Assembly (NCBI GenBank): GCA_016779165.1
Contig: JADHOE010000012.1
Location: 1-36,837 of the forward strand
DNA length: 36,837 bases
DNA from: Candidatus Margulisiibacteriota bacterium
Lineage (GTDB): Bacteria > Margulisbacteria > Marinamargulisbacteria > UBA817
Direction of reading: 5' to 3'
Shown here: positions 24,289 through 31,626 of the stretch, piece after piece
Numbering within the stretch: position 1 is the stretch's first letter
Layout of the letters: every line of letters begins with the position of its first letter
Made by a program: the position numbers and the translations under genes
Notes under the pieces: generated by a model
Databases searched by the model: none
Seen by the model: the letters and a program-made list of their open reading frames with translations, nothing else
Told to the model about the DNA's origin: nothing

Positions 24289-26006
24289 TGAGTAAGTTTC
24301 CACTAACCACCATTCGGCATAGTGCTGCCCATGTTCTTGCCCAAGCTGTTCAAATGATTCATCCAGAAGCTAAATTAGCCATAGGGCCAGCGATTGATTC
24401 GGGCTTTTACTATGACTTTGAATTGCCTGAACCTTTAACAGAGACTGATTTAGAGGCCATTGAGAAACAAATGGTTCAAATCATAAATGAAGGACAGCCC
24501 TTTAAGCAATACTCCATGACGCAACAAGATGCTCGGCGTTATTTTGAATCTTCCAATCAATCGTATAAAGTTGAAATTATTGATGATTTGAATGTGGATG
24601 AGGTCTCCATTTATGAAAATGGGCCCTTTGTTGATTTATGCCGTGGTCCGCATGTCGAAAAAACAAGTCAAATTGGAGCAGTTAAACTTTTAAAAGTATC
24701 GGGCGCGTATTGGCGAGGCTCAGAAAACAATAAAATGCTTCAGCGGATATACGGTACGGCATGGCCGACAAAAAAAGAATTAAACGTGTATCTTAATCAG
24801 TTAGAAGAAGCAAAAAAACGCGATCACCGAAAATTAGGAAAAGAATTGCAGTTATTTAGCATAAATGATGATATTGGCGGTGGCTTGGTTCTGTGGCATC
24901 CAAAAGGTGCGGCTGTCCGTCAGGTGATTGAACAACTGTGGCGAAATGAGCATCAGCGTAATGGGTACAGCATGGTATTTACGCCTCATATAGGTCGGGC
25001 GAATTTGTGGAATACCAGTGGTCATCTGGAGTTTTATTCCGATAATATGTTTTCACCTGTCGATATCGATGAATCGTCCTATTATTTAAAACCAATGAAT
25101 TGCCCATTCCATATTGCAATTTACAAACAGCAGCAAGTTTCGTACAAAGAGTTACCATTGCGCTATGCTGAGCTTGGAACAGTGTATCGTAATGAGCGAT
25201 CAGGGGTGCTTCATGGGTTGCTGCGTGTTAGGGGGTTTACCCAAGATGATGCTCATATTTTTTGTACAAAAGACCAGGCCCAAGACGAAGTGCTAAATGC
25301 ACTTACCTTTAGCTTATCAATGCTCAAAACATTTGGTTTTGAGGATTACGAGTTGTTTTTATCAACTCGGCCAGAATCCAAGTTTGTTGGTGATCCAAAG
25401 GATTGGGATATTGCTGAAAAGGCATTAGAGGATGCCTTGAAAACACAAGGTCTACCCTTTGAAATCGACCAAGGAGGCGGCGCATTCTATGGCCCAAAAA
25501 TTGACATTAAAATTAATGATTCAATTGGTCGAAAGTGGCAGTGTTCAACCATTCAATTTGATTTTAATTTGCCAGAAAAATTTAAAATGACGTACATCAA
25601 TTCTAATGGAGAAAAACAAACCCCGTTTATGATTCACCGAGCATTGTTAGGTTCTATTGAGCGTTTTTTTGGCATTCTAATTGAGCATTATGCCGGTAAA
25701 TTTCCCACGTGGTTGGCCCCCATTCAATGCCGGTTGTTGCCATTGGTGGATTCAGCAACAGTGTTTTCCGGTGAAGTTGCCCAAGCTTTAGATCGTGCTG
25801 GAATTCGTTACGATGTGGATGACTCAAACGAAAAACTGGGCTATAAAGTTAGGAAAGCTCAGCTTGAAAAGATTCCATTGGCTGTAATTATTGGTGAAAA
25901 AGAAGTCAGTGAGAAAAAATTAACCATTCGCTCGCGTGATTCAAAATTTCAACCGATACTTACTGTAAATGAATTTATACAACAGATTTTAGAAAAAAAA
26001 CTATAG
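24288..26006 (+). CDS. thrS: Threonyl-tRNA synthetase lacking the TGS domain
   Basis: 572 residues, about 70 fewer than the usual 640. The N-terminal TGS domain is absent, and the protein begins almost directly at the editing domain: His11 and His15 (RHSAAHVLAQAV) and Cys118-x3-His122 (LCRGPH) form the expected editing site. The class II core is complete with MNCPFHI (zinc Cys), motif 2 (YRNERSGVLHGLLRVRGFTQ) and motif 3 (ALLGSIERFFGILIEH), followed by the anticodon domain. It charges tRNA-Thr. The start overlaps the previous stop by one base. Next comes infC, in the usual order. Confidence 0.97.
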   Translation: MSKFPLTTIRHSAAHVLAQAVQMIHPEAKLAIGPAIDSGFYYDFELPEPLTETDLEAIEKQMVQIINEGQPFKQYSMTQQDARRYFESSNQSYKVEIIDDLNVDEVSIYENGPFVDLCRGPHVEKTSQIGAVKLLKVSGAYWRGSENNKMLQRIYGTAWPTKKELNVYLNQLEEAKKRDHRKLGKELQLFSINDDIGGGLVLWHPKGAAVRQVIEQLWRNEHQRNGYSMVFTPHIGRANLWNTSGHLEFYSDNMFSPVDIDESSYYLKPMNCPFHIAIYKQQQVSYKELPLRYAELGTVYRNERSGVLHGLLRVRGFTQDDAHIFCTKDQAQDEVLNALTFSLSMLKTFGFEDYELFLSTRPESKFVGDPKDWDIAEKALEDALKTQGLPFEIDQGGGAFYGPKIDIKINDSIGRKWQCSTIQFDFNLPEKFKMTYINSNGEKQTPFMIHRALLGSIERFFGILIEHYAGKFPTWLAPIQCRLLPLVDSATVFSGEVAQALDRAGIRYDVDDSNEKLGYKVRKAQLEKIPLAVIIGEKEVSEKKLTIRSRDSKFQPILTVNEFIQQILEKKL

Positions 26007-26016
26007 GAGGATTCCA

Positions 26017-26520
26017 ATTAAAAAATACATAAAAAACGAAAAAATAAAGGCCAAGGAAGTTCGAATAGTTGGCTTGGATGGCGACCAATTGGGCGTAATG
26101 TCTTTGCAACGTGCGATTGAAATGGCAAAAGATCAAGACTTGGACTTGTTATTAATATCTGAACAGGCCACTCCCCCGGTGTGTAAAATTGTTAATTTTG
26201 GCCAGTTTAGATATCAGCAACAAAAAAAAGAAAAAAAAGCGAAAAAAAATACAAAAACTCAAATCATTAAAGAGTTAAAGTTGACCCCAAAAATATCGGA
26301 TCATGATTATCACGTCCGATTGAAAAATGGGATCAAATTTTTGCAAAAAGGGTATTTAATTAAAATTGCTGTTTTTTTTAAGGGGCGTGAAATGACGCAC
26401 CCAGAAATAGGTAAAAACTTGCTGAATCGATATAAAGAGGATATAAAAGAATATGGTGACGTCTCGACATCATTGACACAAGGGCATCGAACGTTATATT
26501 TTGTTATCAACCCAAAGTAA
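26017..26520 (+). CDS. infC: Translation initiation factor IF-3, ATT start
   Basis: 167 residues from ATT 26017. GGAGG at 26006-26010 is 6 nt upstream, and no ATG, GTG or TTG in frame covers the N-terminal domain (the first is TTG 26074, inside it). The decoded start gives KKYIKNEKIKAKEVRIVG, the IF-3 N-terminal signature, then a Lys-rich linker and the C-terminal RNA-binding domain (ELKLTPKISDHDYHVRLKNG and VAVFFKGREMTHPE-like segment). The rare AUU start of infC is known to allow autoregulation, since IF-3 discriminates against it; this is likely here too. Confidence 0.96.
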   Translation: MKKYIKNEKIKAKEVRIVGLDGDQLGVMSLQRAIEMAKDQDLDLLLISEQATPPVCKIVNFGQFRYQQQKKEKKAKKNTKTQIIKELKLTPKISDHDYHVRLKNGIKFLQKGYLIKIAVFFKGREMTHPEIGKNLLNRYKEDIKEYGDVSTSLTQGHRTLYFVINPK

Positions 26521-26541
26521 TGGGGGTTAGGAAGCATTATC

Positions 26542-26745
26542 ATGAAAAAATTCAAGCAAAAAACAAACAGTTCTGCAAAAAAAAGATTTAAAATTACTGG
26601 TACAGGAAAGATCATGAGGCGAAAAATTGGCATGCGTCATTTGTTATCTCATCGATCTGCAAGGACAAAAATTTGCAAGCGAGGCGATTTTGAAATATCA
26701 TCGTCAGACAAGCAAAAGCTTAAAATTTTGATGCCAGGCATATAA
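26542..26745 (+). CDS. rpmI: Ribosomal protein bL35
   Basis: 67 residues, highly basic. It shows the bL35 start [20 protein letters not shown] and the [14 protein letters not shown] core. AGGAAG lies about 8 nt upstream of the ATG. It sits between infC and rplT as in most bacteria. An A8 run falls in the Lys-Lys-Arg codons near 26577. Confidence 0.97.
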   Translation: MKKFKQKTNSSAKKRFKITGTGKIMRRKIGMRHLLSHRSARTKICKRGDFEISSSDKQKLKILMPGI

Positions 26746-26755
26746 GGAGAAGATT

Positions 26756-27103
26756 ATGTCACGTGTAAAACGAGGAAACGTTGCAAGAAACCGCCGAAAA
26801 AAAATCTTAAAATTAGCCAAAGGATTCAGAGCATCATTATCTGTTCTTTATCGTCAGGCGAAACCTGCTGTATTTCGAGCGTTATCGTATCAGTACAGGG
26901 ATAGACGTAGAAGAAAACGAGATTTTAGAAAGCTGTGGATTGCAAGAATCAATGGTGCTTTAAGTACAACAACCCTTAATTACTCAAGATTCGTTTCATT
27001 GGTATCGAAAAAAGATATACGGCTCAACAGAAAAATGTTAAGTGAATTATCGATAGAATCACCAGAAACATTTGATGAGCTTGTACGTTTTGTTCAGTCT
27101 TAA
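26756..27103 (+). CDS. rplT: Ribosomal protein bL20
   Basis: 115 residues, basic, full length. It begins [25 protein letters not shown], the bL20 signature, and continues with [29 protein letters not shown] precedes the ATG with 6 nt spacing. In many bacteria bL20 represses its own operon; no such leader element was identified here by eye. Confidence 0.98.
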   Translation: MSRVKRGNVARNRRKKILKLAKGFRASLSVLYRQAKPAVFRALSYQYRDRRRRKRDFRKLWIARINGALSTTTLNYSRFVSLVSKKDIRLNRKMLSELSIESPETFDELVRFVQS

Positions 27104-27113
27104 AGGAGTTTAA

Positions 27114-27608
27114 ATGATTGAAATGCATTTGGGAGGGTTGGGATTTGACCCTAAAAATATGTCCCCAATTGTGTTGCTAAGAGACACTGAGGAGCGTAAT
27201 TTTTTACCCATTTGGATTGGAATGTTCGAAGCTGCAGCTATTGCAATGGAACTTCAGGATTTTAAGCCCCCCCGTCCAATGACCCATGATTTGCTTATTA
27301 AGTTTTGTGAAAGCTTAGGGGCTTCCATTCACCGAATTGTAATTAATGAGATTAGTGACAATACCTTTTATGCTGTGATAGATTTAACAAAAAATGACTC
27401 AGAAGAAAAAATTAGAATTGATGCACGACCATCCGATGCTATAGCTGTGGCAGTTCGAACAAAAGCAAAGATATTTGTGTCAGAATCTGTGATGATGAAA
27501 GCAAAAATGGTAAATGCAGAGAAGGACGAAAAAGAAACAAAAAAGTTTAATAGCTTCATTGACAACATTAAACCTGAAGACTTCTCAAGTTATTTCGACT
27601 CTCGATAA
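27114..27608 (+). CDS. Bifunctional nuclease (BFN/DUF151) domain protein
   Basis: 164 residues. The BFN domain covers residues 1-130, with the typical VVLLRDTEER-like segment (here PIVLLRDTEERNFLPIWIG), AAAIAMELQ, RPMTHDLL and DARPSDAIAVAVR. Members of this family have reported nuclease activity on DNA and RNA. The C-terminal tail is charged. AAAGGAG lies 6-7 nt upstream, and the gene follows rplT by 10 nt, so it is probably the last gene of the infC unit. A run of seven C lies in the Pro codons near 27265. Physiological role in this cell is unknown. Confidence 0.92.
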   Translation: MIEMHLGGLGFDPKNMSPIVLLRDTEERNFLPIWIGMFEAAAIAMELQDFKPPRPMTHDLLIKFCESLGASIHRIVINEISDNTFYAVIDLTKNDSEEKIRIDARPSDAIAVAVRTKAKIFVSESVMMKAKMVNAEKDEKETKKFNSFIDNIKPEDFSSYFDSR

Positions 27609-27646
27609 TTTATCCTTGATTCTTATTTAACAATACCCATTGTTCC

Positions 27647-27676
27647 AATACTATGACGCATAACCGTCATAGTATT
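27647..27676. terminator. 12-bp perfect inverted repeat (terminator or operator)
   Basis: AATACTATGACG (27647-27658) and its exact reverse complement (27665-27676) flank a 6 nt loop CATAAC. The following TTCG is not a T run, so it is not a standard intrinsic terminator in either direction. It lies between the nuclease gene and the symporter promoter. Confidence 0.5.
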
Positions 27677-27701
27677 TCGTGCATAGGCCTACCTTTGGAT
27701 G

Positions 27702-27707
27702 TATAAT
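27702..27707 (+). promoter_or_regulatory. Symporter promoter -10
   Basis: A perfect TATAAT preceded directly by TG. Transcription would start near 27714, leaving about 30 nt of leader with a strong Shine-Dalgarno (AAAGGTGATC, 27732-27741) before GTG 27744. The -35 is poor, and the hairpin at 27647-27676 lies just upstream. Confidence 0.5.
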
Positions 27708-27743
27708 AAACTAAAATCCCATGTTGTATTGAAAGGTGATCGT

Positions 27744-28946
27744 GTGTTTAAAACAAATTTACAAGTGAATATACTTATTTCCGTTATTTTGGGAATTCTT
27801 GCTGGTTTTTTTGCTAAAGACTTTGGATCTTTTTATTCGTTTTTAGGGAAAGGGTTCATAACTATTTTAAAGTATATTGTGGTTCCTTTGGTGTTTGCAT
27901 CCTTGGTTTCCGGGGTTATTAGCCTGGGAAATTTAAGTGCATTGCGAAACATGGGGCTTAAAACATTAACTTTTTTTGTAGGGACAACAACAATTGCATC
28001 TGGGATTGGCATATTTTTTGCGATTGTTATTAACCCAGGAAATGGGTTTAGTTTGCCATCTGCCCAAGACGCAGCGCAATCAAAAGCCATGACAATCAAA
28101 GAAATGTTGTGGCAAATTATACCCACTGATTTTATTGGGTTTATGTCTGGGGGAAATATGTTATTTTTAATTTTTATGTCGATTTTAATAGGGGTTATTT
28201 TAGTCGGGTTTGGTCAAAAAATTGCATTTCCTGTTGATGAACTATTTGAAGGGTTTAATGAATTTATGATGATTATCACCGGTTGGGTGATTGCTATCTC
28301 ACCAATTGGTATTTTTGGTTTGGTTGCACAACTGATTATTACCACTGGTGTGGCATCGTTTATCCCCTTGTTAAAGTATATGTTGGTTGTGATTATTGGG
28401 CTATTGGTTCATGCCGTGGTTATTCTTCCTGTCTTAATAAAGTTGGTGGTAAAATGTTCCCCCATTTCTGTCGCTAAGGATGTATTAACGTCCCTGGCCA
28501 CTGGCTTTACAACGGCAAGCTCTGCAGCGACCTTACCTATTTTGTTGGAGGATGTCCGTAAAAAATTAAAGGTGCCAAATAAAGTAGCCAGCTTTGTTTT
28601 GCCCCTTGGCATCACCATTAATATGGATGGTACCGCATTGTTTCAATCGGTTGCTGCAATTTTTATCGCTCAAATATATGGCATTCCTGTTACATTAACC
28701 AGTGTGTTTATGATAACCTTTATTGCTATTTTGGCCTCAATCGGAGCGGCAGCCGTGCCAAGTGCTGGTATTATTACCTTAGCAATGATTCTAACAGCCA
28801 TAGGCGCACCTTTAGAGGGAACTGCAATTATTCTTGGGATTGATCGTATATTGGATATGATACGAACCACCGTTAATCTATGGGGAAACACCACCGCGTC
28901 ATTGGTTGTTACCAAGTGGTTGGGTGAAGATGCCTATGCAAATTAG
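27744..28946 (+). CDS. Dicarboxylate/amino acid:cation symporter (DAACS family)
   Basis: 400 residues, multi-pass inner-membrane protein of the GltPh/DctA fold. It has the HP1 serine motif TASSAATLP, the TM7 motif NMDGTA, the HP2 loop IGAAAVPSAG, and the TM8 motif DMIRTTVNLWGN. Asp371 and Arg374 match the GltPh residues that bind acidic amino acids; Asn378 is conserved. Asn382 replaces the GltPh sodium-site Asp405, as in DctA-like members, so the coupling ion is uncertain. I prefer GTG 27744 (strong Shine-Dalgarno) over ATG 27699, which overlaps the promoter. Confidence 0.92.
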   Translation: MFKTNLQVNILISVILGILAGFFAKDFGSFYSFLGKGFITILKYIVVPLVFASLVSGVISLGNLSALRNMGLKTLTFFVGTTTIASGIGIFFAIVINPGNGFSLPSAQDAAQSKAMTIKEMLWQIIPTDFIGFMSGGNMLFLIFMSILIGVILVGFGQKIAFPVDELFEGFNEFMMIITGWVIAISPIGIFGLVAQLIITTGVASFIPLLKYMLVVIIGLLVHAVVILPVLIKLVVKCSPISVAKDVLTSLATGFTTASSAATLPILLEDVRKKLKVPNKVASFVLPLGITINMDGTALFQSVAAIFIAQIYGIPVTLTSVFMITFIAILASIGAAAVPSAGIITLAMILTAIGAPLEGTAIILGIDRILDMIRTTVNLWGNTTASLVVTKWLGEDAYAN

Positions 28947-28963
28947 CATTAATTGGTGCTAAT
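28942..28963. terminator. Stem-loop between convergent genes
   Basis: ATTAGCA (28942-28948) pairs with TGCTAAT (28957-28963) with an 8 nt loop, spanning the stop codons of both the symporter and the minus-strand ORF. An alternative pairing GCATTA/TAATGC uses the same bases. There is no long T run on either side. A bidirectional terminator is plausible. Confidence 0.4.
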
Positions 28964-29339
28964 GCGTATGAAATTGTTTTAATCGCCGTTGCTGGTCTTT
29001 TTCGAATGCAAAATCCCATATGAATTGTTGGGGGAATTTGCATACATGTTGGCATAATGCATCGTATGATATGTTGTTTGGAGAAATTACCCCATTGATT
29101 TCTTTATAATGAATGGGGTGCTCTGATGCAATGTAAATTGGCGTGAGTATGTTTCGTTTTCGAATGTAGTTAATCATTCGACCATTGGTGGAGTGGTTAT
29201 ACAGTAACACCAGCATGGTTTCTGTGTGTGACACATCATGAATGCTTCGAATATTAAATGAATGAATGTTTGGGTGCTGAAATATGGCCAGAGATGTGCA
29301 TTTTTTATCATTTAAACATGTAAAAATATGAAGATGCAT
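28959..29339 (-). CDS. Small receiver-like (pseudo-receiver) protein, uncharacterised
   Basis: 126 residues. The order of hydrophobic segments suits a response-regulator receiver fold: MHLHIFTCL, IHSFNIRSI, TMLVLLYNHS then the helix GRMINYIRKRN, LTPIYIASE, INGVISP, and a final helix SYDALCQHVCKF. The phospho-acceptor Asp that should end strand 3 is Asn or Tyr here, and the acidic pair after strand 1 is missing. A promoter in the right place (minus-strand TATAAT 7 nt before the ATG) supports it as a real gene. It is divergent from the 722-residue sensor and convergent with the symporter. Alternative: a chance open frame; fold call is tentative. Confidence 0.5.
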   Translation of the reverse strand: MHLHIFTCLNDKKCTSLAIFQHPNIHSFNIRSIHDVSHTETMLVLLYNHSTNGRMINYIRKRNILTPIYIASEHPIHYKEINGVISPNNISYDALCQHVCKFPQQFIWDFAFEKDQQRRLKQFHTH

Positions 29340-29346
29340 GGCCTTG

Positions 29347-29375
29347 ATTATATTAAAATAAAATAAAAATTTAAA
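29347..29375 (-). promoter_or_regulatory. Promoter of minus-strand receiver-like gene, leaderless type
   Basis: On the minus strand TTTAAA (plus 29370-29375), 17 nt, and a perfect TATAAT (plus 29347-29352), ending 7 nt before the ATG at 29339. AAGG lies within the 7 nt but is too close to the ATG to act as a Shine-Dalgarno. Confidence 0.5.
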
Positions 29376-29385
29376 GGGGGCCAGT

Positions 29386-29417
29386 AGTGTTCTTGTTGAA
29401 TTCGTTGCCAGGACACT
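29386..29417. promoter_or_regulatory. Inverted repeat in divergent spacer
   Basis: AGTGTTCT (29386-29393) and AGGACACT (29410-29417) form an imperfect inverted repeat (seven exact pairs of eight, one G-T) with a 16 nt spacer. It lies between the two divergent promoters and is a candidate operator for both. Confidence 0.35.
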
Positions 29418-29424
29418 AGACCGT

Positions 29425-29451
29425 TTGGGTTGATGCCGTTATTCTTACATT
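29425..29451 (+). promoter_or_regulatory. Candidate promoter of the 722-aa sensor gene
   Basis: TTGGGT (29425-29430) and TACATT (29446-29451) are spaced by 15 nt, shorter than ideal. The -10 ends 6 nt before ATG 29458, again the leaderless spacing. The GGGAG touching the ATG is too close to be a Shine-Dalgarno. Confidence 0.35.
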
Positions 29452-29457
29452 TGGGAG

Positions 29458-31626
29458 ATGTATAATAAATCTAAAACAGAACAGTTATTTGAGTTAGCTG
29501 CTCAAATCGATGGTTTTGACGATCAATCATATCAGAAAAACATTCTTGAAGAAGTGGCGTGCATTTATGATTTTCATGCAGCCGGCTACATCACGATTTT
29601 TGAAAAATCAAACATTAAATGTGGCCCTATTGTTTCTAGAAAGTTACCGTTAAGTGAGTCTGATTTGAGACGGTTTTTATCCGAGGAGACATTTTCTTGG
29701 CAAAGCGACGATGCGCCATACATCGGCACATTTAACGACCACTCAATTATTGGGGTGCCGTTTAAACCATATACCTGGGGTTTATTTTTTTCCACTAAAC
29801 TGCCCCTAAATGCTGATATTATTTCGTTGCAAACATTTGCTAAAACAATATCCATTTGGTTTAACCAATATAAGCGACTGCAGACTGAACCTTCAGATTT
29901 TAACCATCAGCATGATTTGAAACGAAAATATGATGCGTTGCAAATATTGTGCCCTTTTGCAGAGTGGGAATGGGATTTGGCAACCAACCAATGCATTATT
30001 TCTGACTCATTTCTTGCATTTTTTGATTATTCAACCATTAAAGATCATTACTCGATATCTGATTTGTATGACTTAATGGGCGATGTCAATGTGGCCCGCT
30101 TTAAGCACTGTGTTTATATGGCGGTAAAAAATCGGCATCAGGTATTGGAAGTCTTCAAATGCCCGCTAATAAATCAGCCAGGCGTTCAGCATATTCAAAT
30201 GTTATTTGACCCTGTTTTTAATGGCGACGCCTTGGTTTCCATTACGGGTTATTGCCGTGATACTGGCCGCACTGAGACAGCCAATCACCATGTAGCCCAT
30301 TGGTTTTCAGCAGAATGGATGCAAGACATGCCCCTTATACCAATTGAATGGGAGCTGCATTCAAATAACCGTTGCAAAATGATTGATTTACCATGGCATG
30401 AATGGCGTTCTAAGGAGATTTCTAGTTGCATTATGGCGGCGTTACCAGCAGAGCTTTCGAAATGGTTTAAGCATAATCCTGGCCACCACCAGATGAATAT
30501 AGAAGTTCGTCTCCCATTTTCAAGGTGCCCAATTCAGCTTATAGCAACAGCAACTTTGGGAAATCATGCGTTATGGCGAGGGTTTATTATTGTTTCGAAT
30601 GAAAAAAACAGGCACTCATTTGGCTGGAATCAGCCGTCAATTCATGTGTCAGCATTTCAGCAGCAGATATCATGTTTTCTTCAAGCCATGGCCAATTTAG
30701 ATGTAATCTCTGGTGTTTTATCTGTGATTGATTATTTATCCGGGTTGGGACGATATTCAAAGGTGGCGTATCAGTTTGACGAGTTTTGGCAACAAATTCA
30801 AGCGTCGTTAACCCATGCCCAATACCCCGTGGCATTTAAGAAAAATGTGGATCACCAGCTGCAGATTCCTCATGCCCAGTTGGGGCTGTCTTTGGTTTCA
30901 TTTTTATTAAATGAGTTTCACTTGCTGGATGGATCACTTAGCATTCATTGCCATGAGCCTGTTATTGTTGAATCGAACATCGTTGGTTTGCCCCAGTCCT
31001 CACGGGTGATTGAGTTATCGATTAATGCTAAAAAAGTGGTGGATGTTCCAGATATTGTTCAACAGTTGTTTCAATTGGCCTTAATGGGCACTGGGATTGA
31101 TGTTTTATTTTTGTTTAATCACAGTGATTGGAAGTGTCGGATATACCTTGAAGCACAACTTATCGAAAGCCAAGCACCAATGTCGGCCCAAGGCATGCAT
31201 GTATTGCCACCCATTGATAATAAAACAATTTTAATTGTTGATGACGATCATTATAATATTCAAACCATAGAGGTGTTGTTGCAAGGGCATGGGTTTAAGA
31301 CCATTTCTGCGAATAATGGTGAAGAAGCGTTAACCATCGTTGGAGCTCCAAATAATATTGATGCAATTGTACTGGATTTGCGCATGCCCATATTGGACGG
31401 GTTTGGGTTTTTATCATCCGCAAAAAATAACGAATCTTACGCCCATATTCCAATTGTTGTGTTATCTGCAAATATTACCCCTGATGTGATTGAAAAATTA
31501 AATCAATTCCATGTGGATGCCATTATTGAAAAGCCATTTGAATCAGATGAGTTAATAGACCAAGTAGCTCAGGTAGTATTGCAGGGGCATAAAACAGAGG
31601 ACGGGTTACAAGTATTTAAGCAATAA
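29458..31626 (+). CDS. GAF-PAS signalling protein with degenerate kinase core and C-terminal receiver
   Basis: 722 residues, soluble (no membrane helix). Residues about 10-140 look like a GAF domain, 150-275 a PAS_3 domain (AEWEWDLATNQCIISDSFLAFF), and 290-385 perhaps a second PAS. Residues 395-570 align by pattern to a histidine-kinase dimerisation and ATPase region (LGLSLVSFLLNEFHLLDG; LFQLALMGTGIDVLFLF), but I find no phospho-acceptor His box and no D-x-G-x-G ATP lid. The receiver (589-710) is intact: Asp595-597, phospho-acceptor Asp640 in LDLRMPILDGFG, and Lys692. So it is probably a phosphate receiver controlled by a pseudokinase. The 3' end overlaps convergent ruvA by 21 nt. Confidence 0.8.
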   Translation: MYNKSKTEQLFELAAQIDGFDDQSYQKNILEEVACIYDFHAAGYITIFEKSNIKCGPIVSRKLPLSESDLRRFLSEETFSWQSDDAPYIGTFNDHSIIGVPFKPYTWGLFFSTKLPLNADIISLQTFAKTISIWFNQYKRLQTEPSDFNHQHDLKRKYDALQILCPFAEWEWDLATNQCIISDSFLAFFDYSTIKDHYSISDLYDLMGDVNVARFKHCVYMAVKNRHQVLEVFKCPLINQPGVQHIQMLFDPVFNGDALVSITGYCRDTGRTETANHHVAHWFSAEWMQDMPLIPIEWELHSNNRCKMIDLPWHEWRSKEISSCIMAALPAELSKWFKHNPGHHQMNIEVRLPFSRCPIQLIATATLGNHALWRGFIIVSNEKNRHSFGWNQPSIHVSAFQQQISCFLQAMANLDVISGVLSVIDYLSGLGRYSKVAYQFDEFWQQIQASLTHAQYPVAFKKNVDHQLQIPHAQLGLSLVSFLLNEFHLLDGSLSIHCHEPVIVESNIVGLPQSSRVIELSINAKKVVDVPDIVQQLFQLALMGTGIDVLFLFNHSDWKCRIYLEAQLIESQAPMSAQGMHVLPPIDNKTILIVDDDHYNIQTIEVLLQGHGFKTISANNGEEALTIVGAPNNIDAIVLDLRMPILDGFGFLSSAKNNESYAHIPIVVLSANITPDVIEKLNQFHVDAIIEKPFESDELIDQVAQVVLQGHKTEDGLQVFKQ

